Shown here: in pieces, positions 27,197 through 35,973 of the stretch
Layout of the letters: the number at the start of each line of letters is the position of its first letter
Numbering within the stretch: position 1 is the stretch's first letter
Origin: Azospirillum cavernae
GTDB lineage: Bacteria; Pseudomonadota; Alphaproteobacteria; Azospirillales; Azospirillaceae
Assembly (NCBI RefSeq): GCF_003590795.1
Contig: NZ_QYUL01000005.1
Location: forward strand, 172,001 to 236,000
Direction of reading: 5' to 3'
DNA: 64,000 nucleotides
Translations under genes and position numbers: made by a program
Notes under the pieces: model-generated
The model's input: the letters and a program-made list of their open reading frames with translations, nothing else
The model's database searches: none
Told to the model about the DNA's origin: nothing

Positions 27197-29853
27197 ATGG
27201 ACAAAGGCACGCCGAAGGCCATCCGGCTTCAGGATTACCGCCCCCCCGCCCACCGCATCGACCGCGTCGCTCTGCACGTCGATCTGGGGGAGGACGTCAC
27301 GACCGTTCGCGCCGTGCTGGCGATCCGCCGCAACCCCGACCGCCCCGACGCGGCGACCGAACCGCTGACGCTCGACGGCCAGCGGCTGGCGCTGGTCTCG
27401 GTGGCGCTGGACGGGCGGGCGCTGACGGCGGCGGATTACACGGTGACGCCCGACCATCTGATCCTGACCGACACGCCGGACAGCTTCACGCTGGAAACAA
27501 TGGTCCAGATCAAGCCGCAGGAAAACACGGCGCTGGAAGGGCTGTACAAATCCTCCGGCAACTTCTGCACCCAGTGCGAGGCCGAGGGATTCCGCAAGAT
27601 CACCTATTTCCTCGACCGTCCCGACGCGATGGCGGTCTACAGCGTCACCATCACCGGCGAGAAGGCGCGCTACCCGGTTCTGCTGTCCAACGGCAATCTG
27701 GCCGAATCCGGCGATCTGCCCGACGGGCGCCATTGGGCGCGTTGGGAGGATCCCTTCCCCAAGCCCTGCTATCTGTTCGCGCTGGTGGCGGGCGCGCTGG
27801 TCCATGGCGAGGATCATTTTCGCACCGCGTCCGGCCGCGACGTCACCCTGCGGATCTATGTCGAGCCGGGGAACGAGGACAAGATCGACCACGCCATGCG
27901 CTCGCTCGTCAAATCCATGCGCTGGGACGAGGAGGTCTATGGGCTGGAGTATGACCTCGACATCTTCAACATCGTCGCGGTCGGCGATTTCAACATGGGG
28001 GCGATGGAAAACAAGTCGCTCAACGTCTTCAACACCAAATACATCCTGGCCAAACCGGAAACCGCGACCGACGCCGATTTCCAGAACATCGAGGCCGTCG
28101 TCGCCCACGAGTATTTCCACAATTGGACCGGCAACCGTGTCACCTGCCGCGACTGGTTCCAACTGTCGTTGAAGGAAGGGCTGACGGTCTTCCGCGATCA
28201 GGAATTCTCCGCCGATCTGAACTCCCGCGCGGTCAAGCGCATCGCCGACGTCCAGGGGCTGCGCACCGTGCAGTTTCAAGAGGATTCGGGCGCGATGGCC
28301 CACCCGGTGCGGCCCGACAGCTATGTGGAGATCAACAACTTCTACACGCCCACCGTCTACAACAAGGGCGCGGAAGTCATCCGCATGATCCACACCCTGT
28401 TGGGGCCGGACAAGTACCGCAAGGGCACGGATCTGTATTTCCAACGCCATGACGGGCAGGCCGTGACCTGCGACGATTTCGTCGCCGCCATGGCCGACGC
28501 CAGCGGCGTGGATCTGTCGCAGTTCCAGCTTTGGTATCGGCAGGCGGGAACCCCGGAACTGGACGTCACCGGCGCGCACGACGCGGCGACCCAAAGCTAC
28601 CGGCTGACCGTGCGCCAGACCGTTCCGCCAACGCCGGGCCAGCCGACCAAGCTGCCGATGCACATTCCGCTGGTCGTCGGCCTGCTCGACCCCGACGGCG
28701 CCGATCTGCCGTTGCGTCTGGCGGGCGAAGAGGCGGCAGGCGCGACCAGCCGCATCCTGCACGTCACCGCCGAAACCCAGACTTTCGTCTTCCAGGACGT
28801 CGCCGCCCGCCCGGTCCCGTCGCTGCTGCGCGGCTTCTCGGCTCCGGTGAAGCTGAAGACCGACCTGTCGGACGCTGACCTCACCTTTCTGATGGCGCAT
28901 GACAGCGACGCCTTCAATCGGTGGGAGGCTGGGCAAATTCTTGGTGGGCGCATTCTGCTGGGGCTGGTCGCCGACCAGCAGGCTGGGCGCGCCCTGGTCC
29001 TGCCCGACAGCTACGTCGCCGCCGTCGCCAAGGTTCTGGAAGACGCCGACCAGGATCCGGCCTTCGCCGCACAAGCCCTGGTGCTGCCGACCGAAGCCTA
29101 TCTGGGCACCCAGATGGCAGTGATCGACCCCGACGCCATCCACACCGCGCGCGAATTCGCTCGCAAGATTCTGGCGACGGCGCTGCGCGGCCAATGGCTG
29201 GCGGCCTACCGCCGCAACGCCACGCATGGGGAATTCTCGGTGGACGCCGCCGCCATCGGCAAACGGGCGCTGAAGAATCTGTGTCTGGCCTATCTGATGG
29301 CGGCGGAAGACGCCGAGGCGCTGGGCCTGTGCCTGGGCCAGTATCACGGGGCCATGGCGATGACCGACGTGATCGCCGCCCTGCAATTCCTGTCCAATTC
29401 GGCGGCGGAGGAGCGGGCCGAGGCCATCGCCAGCTTCTACGAGCGTTGGAAGGGGAGGCGCTGGTCGTCGACAAATGGTTCAGCGTGCAGGCGATGTCCC
29501 ACCGCCCCGACGCGCTGGAGCGGGTGACGGAACTGCTCGACCACCCGGCCTTCGCGATCCGCAACCCGAACAAGGTCTACGCCTTGATCGGCGGTTTCGC
29601 CAACGGCAACCCGGTTCGCTTCCACACGGTCAGCGGCGCCGGGTATCGTTTCCTGGCCGATCAAATCCTGCGCATCGACCCGATGAACCCACAGGTTGCG
29701 TCGCGTCTGATGGGGCCATTCTCCCGCCTGCGGCGCTATGACGCGGCTCGTCAGGGGCTGATGAAGGCCCAGTTGGAGCGGATCGTCGCCACGCCGGGCC
29801 TGTCGGCGGATGTTTACGAGATCGCCAGCAAGAGCCTTGCGGCGGCGGGCTGA
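27197..29853 (+). pseudogene. pepN: Aminopeptidase N (PepN) with a one-base frameshift
   Basis: M1-family zinc aminopeptidase that trims N-terminal residues from peptides in the cytoplasm. Present are the substrate motif GAMEN, the zinc site HEYFH with the second Glu in LSLKEGLTVFRDQEF, and the four-domain length of the E. coli type (about 885 residues). The frame from ATG 27197 runs to 29450 (FYERWKG), then continues one frame over as EALVVDKWFSVQAMS to 29853, the normal PepN C-terminus. One G appears missing in the run at 29452-29455 (four G, five expected). As written the protein would end in 20 unrelated residues at 29527. This could be a sequencing error, a phase-variable tract or a real mutation; the rest is intact. 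Confidence 0.9.
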
Positions 29854-29866
29854 CGCTCGACACGGA

Positions 29867-29896
29867 AAAGGGCCGGAGGTTTCCCTCCGGCCCTTT
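29867..29896. terminator. Bidirectional terminator between pepN and cytochrome c
   Basis: AAAGGGCCGGAGG and CCTCCGGCCCTTT form a perfect 13-bp stem with a 4-base loop, with A and T tails on the two sides, between convergent genes. Confidence 0.9.
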
Positions 29897-29928
29897 CACC
29901 ATCGCAAAGACCGCGTGGGGTCTCAGGC

Positions 29929-30309
29929 TTACTTCTGCTCGGCCAAGAAGGCGACCAGATCGTCAACTTTCTGCGGGTCCTTCAGGCCGGCGAAGGCCAT
30001 CGTGCCGCCGGGAACGATTTCCTTCGGGGCGGTGATGTAGGCCTTCAGGTTGTCGGCGGTCCAGGCATAACCAGCCGCGCCCTTTTCCTTCATCGGAGCC
30101 GAGTATTTGAAGCCGTCGATCGAGGCGGCCGGGCGACCGACCACGCCGAACAGCGACGGGCCGACCTTGTTCTTGCCCTGTTCGGCGGTGTGGCAGGCCA
30201 TGCAGACCTTGAAGACGTCCTTGCCAGCGGCGGCGTCACCCGCCTGCGCGGCGCCGGCGCCCATGACAACAGCGGCCACCAGAGCCACGCCCATCAGATG
30301 CTTCTTCAT
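29929..30309 (-). CDS. Class I cytochrome c (c2/c550 type)
   Basis: A 126-residue periplasmic electron carrier. A signal peptide (MKKHLMGVALVAAVVMG, cleaved after AQA) precedes a single-haem domain with the CXXCH site in VCMACHTAE, KVGPSLFGVVGRPA, and the distal Met ligand probably in PGGTMAFAGL. The FKYSAPMKEKG and YAWTADNLKAYI stretches are typical of the mitochondrial-like cytochrome c family. It could serve the bc1 complex and oxidases; no respiratory genes adjoin it. Confidence 0.94.
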   Translation of the reverse strand: MKKHLMGVALVAAVVMGAGAAQAGDAAAGKDVFKVCMACHTAEQGKNKVGPSLFGVVGRPAASIDGFKYSAPMKEKGAAGYAWTADNLKAYITAPKEIVPGGTMAFAGLKDPQKVDDLVAFLAEQK

Positions 30310-30440
30310 TCCTCGGCTTCCCTTCCGATGTGATGGTCAGCGAAGCGCGCCGACCGAATTCGCGCGGCAGCATACACATTCCAAGGGTCAGGCCAACCCC
30401 CCAACATGCCGCTGTCCTACCAAAGAACACCCCGACGGGG

Positions 30441-31037
30441 TTATTTCATCCAGGTGAGAAACGCAACCATGGCGGCAACCACAAGGATCGCCGCCCAAGG
30501 CAGATAGAAACCGCTTTGCCCTGACGCGGGCGCGCCATGGCTGGCGACAACCGGAGAAGTCGCGGGCACGTCGGGCGTGTCCGCCGCCGCCGGGGCTGGC
30601 GCGTCGAGCAGCGCGGTAAAGCGGACGAAGAAATCATCGGCCATCTTGCGCGCCGTGGCGTCGACCAACCGCGACCCAATTTGCGCCAGCTTGCCGCCAA
30701 CCTGGGCGTGCGCCTTGTAGGTCAGCACGGTGGCCGCCCCGTCGCTGGCCAGCGTGACGGAGGCCCCGCCCTTGCCAAAGCCCGCGACGCCGCCGGAGCC
30801 TTCGCCGGTGATGGTGTAGCCGTTGGGCGGATCGAGGTCCGACAGCGTCACCTTGCCGGAAAATTTCGCGCTGACCGGCCCAACCTTGGCGACCACCTTG
30901 GCGGTCATTTCGGTGTCGGATTGCTTGACCACCTCGTCACAGCCGGGGATGCATTGGCGCAGCACCTCCGGGTCGTTCAGCGCGGCCCACACGCGGTCGC
31001 GCGGGGCCTCGATCCGGTGGCTTCCGCTCATGTCCAT
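30441..31037 (-). CDS. CoxG-like SRPBCC protein with C-terminal membrane anchor
   Basis: A 198-residue protein of the START/Bet v 1 (SRPBCC) fold. Residues 1-145 match the carbon-monoxide-dehydrogenase subunit G family: IEAPRDRVWAALNDPEVLRQCIPGCDEV, AKVGPVSAKFSGKVTL, GSGGVAGFGKGGASVTL and AHAQVGGKLAQIGSRLV. A Pro/Ala linker and one hydrophobic segment (FYLPWAAILVVAAMVAFL) at the C-terminus suggest membrane anchoring, as in CoxG, which helps fit the enzyme to the membrane. No molybdenum hydroxylase genes are next to it, so the partner is unknown. GGAGG 9 bases upstream fixes ATG 31037. Confidence 0.87.
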   Translation of the reverse strand: MDMSGSHRIEAPRDRVWAALNDPEVLRQCIPGCDEVVKQSDTEMTAKVVAKVGPVSAKFSGKVTLSDLDPPNGYTITGEGSGGVAGFGKGGASVTLASDGAATVLTYKAHAQVGGKLAQIGSRLVDATARKMADDFFVRFTALLDAPAPAAADTPDVPATSPVVASHGAPASGQSGFYLPWAAILVVAAMVAFLTWMK

Positions 31038-31216
31038 GGTTCGTCGATCCTCCAAACCCGTTGTTGGCCGCAAGCGCGGCGTTCCGGTTGCGATCCAAGA
31101 TAGGGGATCGCCGCGCGCTTCGACAGCCCCCTCAACCACAGAAAAGCGGTCATGACGCGCGTCTTTGCATTTGCTAAGACCAGGGTGTTTCCCGATTGCA
31201 GCGAAATGGCCCCGAC

Positions 31217-31750
31217 ATGTCCGACCGTCCCACCGCTGAAACCGCATCCCCGGCCACTGTGCATCTGGCGCTGGGCGGCAACATCGGCGACCGCGCGGCC
31301 AACCTCGCCGAGGCCATCGCGCGCCTCGGCGCGGCGGTGCGGATCGACCGGACGTCCGCCGTCTATGAAACCGCGCCGATGTACGTCACCGACCAGCCCG
31401 CCTTTCTGAACATGGCGGTCAGCGGCGTGACCACGCTGGCGCCGCTGGCCCTGCTGGCCTTCGTGAAAGAGATTGAGGCCGCGTTGGGGCGGGAGCGGGG
31501 CGGGTTGCGCTTTGGGCCGCGCCCCATCGACATCGACATTCTGTTGTACGGTGGCGTGACGATGGCCGATCCGACCCTGGAAATTCCACACCCCCGCATC
31601 GCTGAGCGCGCCTTTGTGCTGTGCCCGCTGGCCGACATCGCCGCCGACGTCGCGCATCCGCTTTTGGAGCGGACCATCGCCGATCTGCTGACCGAGGTTC
31701 CGGACCGCGACACCGTCCTGCGCGTCGCCGAGGCTCTCGACAGCCTCTGA
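31217..31750 (+). CDS. folK: 6-hydroxymethyl-7,8-dihydropterin pyrophosphokinase FolK
   Basis: Transfers pyrophosphate from ATP to hydroxymethyl-dihydropterin in folate synthesis. The 177-residue product has ALGGNIGDR (residues about 17-25), the pterin-site segment TSAVYETAPM, and the signature GLRFGPRPIDIDILLYG (about 98-114) with the metal-binding D-I-D, then IPHPRIAERAFVLCPL. ATG 31217 fits the family N-terminus. A folB-like gene follows after 133 bases. The upstream gap is shared with the divergent CoxG-like gene. Confidence 0.95.
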   Translation: MSDRPTAETASPATVHLALGGNIGDRAANLAEAIARLGAAVRIDRTSAVYETAPMYVTDQPAFLNMAVSGVTTLAPLALLAFVKEIEAALGRERGGLRFGPRPIDIDILLYGGVTMADPTLEIPHPRIAERAFVLCPLADIAADVAHPLLERTIADLLTEVPDRDTVLRVAEALDSL

Positions 31751-31883
31751 GCGACGGGCGCCCGTCGTCGCTGGCGGGTGGCAAGACCGGACGCTTGCGC
31801 CTATAGTGCCGGACAAGGGGGCGGTCGAGGCCGCCCGAACCGTTCCAGGGGCCAATCCTACAGGTTTGGCTGGGAGATGCCGT

Positions 31884-32300
31884 TTGTCAGACAACAGCGC
31901 GGATCGTCGCGCCATCGTCCAACCGGGCGGCGCGACGCTCACCTACACGATCCTTGTGCGCGGCTTCACCGCCCCGGTTCGGCTGGTCGGGCGGGATGGC
32001 CCGGTCATCGCCAGTTTTGACCTGACCTTGACGGTGGTCCATCCAGGGCAGGGCTTTCCCGACGACATCGCGGCTGTGATGTCCTACGAGGACATTGTGG
32101 AGGAGTTGCGGCGCCTGTGCGCGGAGCCGTCGATTTCCGGGCCGGACTATCTGGCCGAGAGCGCCGCCGATTTGTGTTTGGCCCACGCCAAGGTCCAACG
32201 GGCCTCCGTCGCTGTGGAATTGCCGTCTGTAACCGAAGATGGCGCGGGAACCGGCGCAAGCATCACACGTATGCAACAAAACAGTCTTTCATCTTTCTGA
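31884..32300 (+). CDS. FolB-like (dihydroneopterin aldolase family) protein
   Basis: A 138-residue protein with the T-fold pattern of dihydroneopterin aldolase: SFDLTLTV, the conserved Tyr in VMSYEDIVEELRRL, the pterin-anchoring Glu in LAESAADLCL and the final strand ASVAVELPSV. Position beside folK supports a folate role. Two oddities: the start is probably TTG at 31884, 8 bases after GGGAG, and the last strand reads VELP where FolB usually has a catalytic Lys (E-K-P), so aldolase activity is doubtful. A terminator follows at 32372. Confidence 0.72.
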   Translation: MSDNSADRRAIVQPGGATLTYTILVRGFTAPVRLVGRDGPVIASFDLTLTVVHPGQGFPDDIAAVMSYEDIVEELRRLCAEPSISGPDYLAESAADLCLAHAKVQRASVAVELPSVTEDGAGTGASITRMQQNSLSSF

Positions 32301-32371
32301 ATCCATCACGTTACTATCTTTGACCTATTGGTCAGTCCGATGGGACTACGTTGGCGTGACGATGTATGAAT

Positions 32372-32401
32372 TGCCCATGACCAAAATCTGGGCATTTTTT
32401 C
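32372..32401 (+). terminator. Terminator downstream of the folB-like gene
   Basis: TGCCCA and TGGGCA form a short stem followed by TTTTTT, about 75 bases after the stop. Confidence 0.65.
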
Positions 32402-32421
32402 TTTTCCGTCGTCGGATATCG

Positions 32422-32449
32422 TTGCGAAATTGTATTTTTCGCGTACAAT
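32422..32449 (+). promoter_or_regulatory. Sigma-70-like promoter for the 52-residue gene
   Basis: TTGCGA, 16 bases, TACAAT, in an AT-rich patch about 95 bases before the ATG at 32544. Position and spacing fit a housekeeping promoter. Confidence 0.5.
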
Positions 32450-32543
32450 CCGAAATCAAGGGTTAACAGCCCGTATATTCCACCCAAACAGCGCGCAGGC
32501 CCCACCCATCCGCAGTGATTGATCCGTTTTAAGGGAGGAATCC

Positions 32544-32702
32544 ATGGACCGCAGCACGACGCCGACCCTTTCGGAACTCCTTGAAGACCCGATCATCCTC
32601 GCCGTCATGGCTCGTGACGGCGTCAGCCGCGACAATGTGCGGCAATTGTTTGACCAGATCGCCCGAAATCGTCGGCTTGAAGAAGAGCGGATGGCCGCCT
32701 GA
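32544..32702 (+). CDS. Small hypothetical protein (52 residues)
   Basis: A short gene with strong start signals: AAGGGAGGAA 4 bases before the ATG, a promoter-like sequence upstream and a strong terminator 46 bases downstream. The product is charged and probably helical (LSELLEDPIILAVMARDG, NVRQLFDQIARNRRLEEERM), without signal peptide or membrane segment. I do not recognise a family. The small size and independent transcription suggest a regulatory or adaptor role, but nothing in the sequence shows which. Confidence 0.75.
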   Translation: MDRSTTPTLSELLEDPIILAVMARDGVSRDNVRQLFDQIARNRRLEEERMAA

Positions 32703-32747
32703 CGGCAGCGTTCCGTCTTCCTTACGGTCGCGTTGATCGTGTCGAAC

Positions 32748-32785
32748 AAAAGGGCGTCGCTCCGGTGAGAGCGACGCCCTTTTTG
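32748..32785. terminator. Strong hairpin terminator between convergent genes
   Basis: AAAAGGGCGTCGCTC pairs perfectly with GAGCGACGCCCTTTT (15 bp, 6-base loop), with A-rich and T-rich flanks. It can end both the 52-residue gene and the convergent kinase/receiver operon. Confidence 0.9.
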
Positions 32786-32803
32786 GTGAAACGGGTCCAA
32801 TCC

Positions 32804-33172
32804 TCACCCCCCCAAAACCTCGTTGACGGCCTCCATCACCTCGGCGGGGGTGAAGGGTTTGCGCAGGGTTTTCTGCGCGCCAAGCGCCTCAGCGACCGGC
32901 AGAACGTCAAGCGAGGCGCGGGCGCCGCCGCCGGAAATGGCGATGATTTTTAAATTGGGCGTGACGCGCCGCAACTCCATGATGGTGGCCAACCCTTCTT
33001 GGTTGGGCATGAAGATGTCGGTGATGACCAGATCGGCGGGATGCTCGCGAAAGCGGGCGACCCCCTCCACCCCATCGCGCGCGCCGAACGCTTCATGCCC
33101 GCCGCGCGTGATGGTGCGCAACAGCATGGTTCGCACCATATCGTCGTCGTCGATAATCAGCACGCTGGCCAT
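32804..33172 (-). CDS. Single-domain response regulator (receiver only)
   Basis: A 122-residue CheY-like protein: acidic residues in LIIDDDDMVR, phosphoacceptor Asp in DLVITDIFMPNQEG, Ser in AISGGG and Lys in LRKPFTP. All receiver key residues are intact and no output domain is attached. GAGGAAA lies 9 bases before the ATG, and the start is only 21 bases after the stop of the hybrid kinase, so the pair is an operon. Because the kinase's own receiver is degenerate, this protein is the likely phosphate acceptor. Confidence 0.93.
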   Translation of the reverse strand: MASVLIIDDDDMVRTMLLRTITRGGHEAFGARDGVEGVARFREHPADLVITDIFMPNQEGLATIMELRRVTPNLKIIAISGGGARASLDVLPVAEALGAQKTLRKPFTPAEVMEAVNEVLGG

Positions 33173-33193
33173 GGCGCGGTTTCCTCTTGGTTT

Positions 33194-35872
33194 TTAGTGA
33201 AGGTGGGGCGGGGTTGCGGGCGAGGGACGCCCAAGAGACAGTTGCTTCACCAGCGTGACGAACGGGTCCGGGGCAATCGGGGTGGGCAGCACGTGCGTGA
33301 TGCCGGCGGCCTGGGTGGCGGCCTCGTCATGGTCGATGGGAACGTCGGCGCACACCACAATCGGCACGCCCGGAGAGGCGGCGGCAAAGGCGCGGGCCAG
33401 AGTCAGCAGCTTCCAGGTCGGCTCGGTCGCGCTTTGAACCAGAACCACGATGTCGAAACGCTCCGGCGCGACGCTGAACAGCGCCAACCCACGGCGGCTG
33501 TTCACCGTGGCCGTGACGCGGAACCCTTGCGAGCGCAACAGGCGGCTGGCCATCCCCAGCATAATGCGCTCGCCGTCCAGCAACAGCACCCGCCGCGTGT
33601 CGTCCTGTCGGCGGGGCGGGGCGTCGGGATCGTGCAAGGGTAGGAAAATGGAGATCGTGGTTCCTGCGCTGGGCGCGCTGGTCACGTCGATCACGCCGCC
33701 ATGGTCGGCCACGATGCCATGGACGGCGGCAAGGCCAAGGCCGGTGCCTTTGTCCACCGGCTTGGTGGTGAAAAAAGGATCAAAAATCCGCTCCTGAACG
33801 GTCGGACTCATCCCACAGCCGGTGTCGCTGACGGTCAGACAGGCGTAACGCCCGATGTCGAGGCGACCGCGCGCCAAATCCCGTGGGGTCGCGACGGACA
33901 GGGCGCTCACCGCAAGGGTTGCGCGCCTCTCACGCTCGCCGGGGGCGGAATCCTCAAGGATGGCGTCAACGGCGTTCTTGCAGAGATTGACGATCACTTG
34001 ATGCAGTTGGCTGGGGGCCGCCAGCACCGGCGCCGGTTCATCCCCGCACCGCAACGTCCATTCCACCCCGTTGAGGATGGTCGGCTCAGCCAACTCCACG
34101 GCATCGCGCGCGATGTCCCGGAGATCCGTCGGCTCGCGTTCCAGCTTTTCCTTGCGGGCGAAGGTCAGCAACTGTTGCACCAGCCCCTTGGCGCGGTTGG
34201 CGGCGGCGGTCACATGGCGCAGATCGTCCCGAACGTCGCTGTCCGGGGGCAGGCTGTCGAGCGCCAGATGGCTGTAGCCGAGAATGGCGGTCAGAATGTT
34301 GTTGAAGTCATGGGCCACCCCGCCCGCCAGAACGCCGACCGCCTGCATCTTCTGGGCGCGCCGCACCTGCTCTTCGGCCTGCCGCCGGGTGGTGACGTCG
34401 TCCATGGTGGCGATGAGGTTGGTCATGCGGCCATCGCCATCCAGCAGCGGGGCCACGCGGATGGCGGCCCAGAAATGTTCACCGCCGCTTTTGCGGCCCG
34501 GCAACTCCGTCTGCCAAGTTTCGCCCGCCGACAAAGCCCGCCACATCGCCGGATGATGCTCCGTCACCGCCAACGGACCAGCGGCGGCGATGCAGGCGAT
34601 GAACGCGTCCAGATCCGGCACAGCGTCGAGCGTGTGCCCGGTCATCATGCGGAACCTTGGGTTGAGATAGATGGTTTTTCCCAGAGAATCGGCGATCAGC
34701 ACCGACACCGGGCTTTGCGCCACCGCCAGCGACAGGGTGCGCAGCGTGTCTTCGGCGGTCTTCAACTCGCTGATGTCGGTGACGAAGCCCTCGACGGCGG
34801 TGATCCGGCCCTCGGCGTCGGCCACCCCGACGCCCTGCTCCCAAACATGGCGGACGATTCCGGCCCGGTCGATCAGACGGTAGCTGAGGGTGAAGCGGCG
34901 GCGCTGGGCGAGCGCGGCGTCAACGCCGCTGCGGACATGGTCGCGGTCGGCCGGGTGAATCAGCGCGCCGAACGACGCGCTTCCATCGACCAGATCATTT
35001 GGATGATGGCCGGTCAGACGCTGCCCGCCTTCGCTGACGAACAGCATGGACCGTTCGGCGTCGGCCCGTCCCCGATAGGCCATGCCCGGCAAATTGCCCA
35101 GCAGGGTGGCCAGCCGCCGTTCGCTTTCCCAACGTTCCCGTTCGGCGCGCGCCTTGGCCGTGATGTCGCGCGCCACCGCTACCAGCCCCAACACCGCCCC
35201 GGATGGGCCGTAATAAGGCGTCTTGATGGTTTCCAACAGGACGGAGCGGCCATCGGGGAAATCCACCCGCTCTTCCATGCGGTGGGAGGTGCGATGGCGC
35301 AGAACCTCGGCGTCGCGTTCCTGAAAATATGTGGCGCGGTCTATCGGCACGAGATCCAGATCGGTGCGTCCGACGATGTCGGCGACCGTGCGCCCCATGA
35401 AGGCGGCGAAGGCCCGATTGCAGCCAAGATAGACACTGCCCGGATCCTTGAAAAAGATCAGATCAGGGATGGAATCGATCAACGCCTGAAGCAACGCGCG
35501 GTCATCGGGCGGATCGGCGATGTCGGAGATTGGATCGTCGCGCAGGCCGGTGACGTCGAAGGCGTGGCTGACGCAGAAAGCCCCGCCGTCGGCGCTTGGG
35601 CACAGGGTCGTGACCGTGTGCCACCACCCGATCCCGCCATCGGCTCGCGTCACCCGATGATCGGCGTGGCGGACAAGCCGTTGCTTGGCCAGCAGCGCGC
35701 GGGCGATTTCCGCCAGAAAGCGGGCGCGGTCGTCGGGGTGCAAGCGATCTGGCCAAGCGCCAAGGGGCGGCGCGCGCCCGTCGGGGCTGTAGCGCCAACG
35801 CAGGCATAGGGGCGAGTCTTCGGACTCATCGTCCGCAAACGGCGCCGCATCATCCTGCACCAAACGTTGCAT
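33194..35872 (-). CDS. Multi-PAS hybrid histidine kinase with degenerate receiver
   Basis: An 892-residue cytoplasmic sensor kinase without clear membrane segments. Four PAS-type modules occupy about residues 25-500 (for example LLQALIDSIPDLIFFKD and LSLAVAQSPVSVLIADS). The dimerisation domain has the H-box GGVAHDFNNILTAILGYSH; the ATPase domain has N-box NLCKNAVDAI, G1 DTGCGM, FDPFFTTK and GTGLGLA. The C-terminal receiver-like domain (about 770-880) starts RVLLLDGERIM, but the phosphoacceptor position reads IVVLVQSA without Asp and the Lys position reads LPTPIAP, so it cannot be phosphorylated normally. The signal is unknown. The start may be ATG 35872 or 35884. Confidence 0.9.
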   Translation of the reverse strand: MQRLVQDDAAPFADDESEDSPLCLRWRYSPDGRAPPLGAWPDRLHPDDRARFLAEIARALLAKQRLVRHADHRVTRADGGIGWWHTVTTLCPSADGGAFCVSHAFDVTGLRDDPISDIADPPDDRALLQALIDSIPDLIFFKDPGSVYLGCNRAFAAFMGRTVADIVGRTDLDLVPIDRATYFQERDAEVLRHRTSHRMEERVDFPDGRSVLLETIKTPYYGPSGAVLGLVAVARDITAKARAERERWESERRLATLLGNLPGMAYRGRADAERSMLFVSEGGQRLTGHHPNDLVDGSASFGALIHPADRDHVRSGVDAALAQRRRFTLSYRLIDRAGIVRHVWEQGVGVADAEGRITAVEGFVTDISELKTAEDTLRTLSLAVAQSPVSVLIADSLGKTIYLNPRFRMMTGHTLDAVPDLDAFIACIAAAGPLAVTEHHPAMWRALSAGETWQTELPGRKSGGEHFWAAIRVAPLLDGDGRMTNLIATMDDVTTRRQAEEQVRRAQKMQAVGVLAGGVAHDFNNILTAILGYSHLALDSLPPDSDVRDDLRHVTAAANRAKGLVQQLLTFARKEKLEREPTDLRDIARDAVELAEPTILNGVEWTLRCGDEPAPVLAAPSQLHQVIVNLCKNAVDAILEDSAPGERERRATLAVSALSVATPRDLARGRLDIGRYACLTVSDTGCGMSPTVQERIFDPFFTTKPVDKGTGLGLAAVHGIVADHGGVIDVTSAPSAGTTISIFLPLHDPDAPPRRQDDTRRVLLLDGERIMLGMASRLLRSQGFRVTATVNSRRGLALFSVAPERFDIVVLVQSATEPTWKLLTLARAFAAASPGVPIVVCADVPIDHDEAATQAAGITHVLPTPIAPDPFVTLVKQLSLGRPSPATPPHLH

Positions 35873-35926
35873 GCCGCATCCCATCGACGCCGATGATGGA
35901 AAGTCTAACGGTCTTTTCGCTGGTTA

Positions 35927-35963
35927 TGAAGGGGGCATGACGCGCGCCGTCCCGCCCCCTTCA
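35927..35963 (-). terminator. Stem-loop after the DUF2252 gene
   Basis: TGAAGGGGGC pairs perfectly with GCCCCCTTCA around a 17-base loop, 11 bases beyond the DUF2252 stop. It lacks a T-run and also lies upstream of the kinase start. Confidence 0.45.
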
Positions 35964-35973
35964 TCGCTCAAGC

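Noticed and set aside
28921..29440. A separate 310-residue plus-strand gene overlapping the end of pepN
   Set aside because: Only its part after about 29456 is PepN-like; the earlier part is a shadow frame. It is explained by the frameshift, not by a second gene.
32321..32334. Small palindrome TGACC-N4-GGTCA after the folB-like gene
   Set aside because: It is too short and lies downstream of a gene with a separate terminator; no target can be argued.
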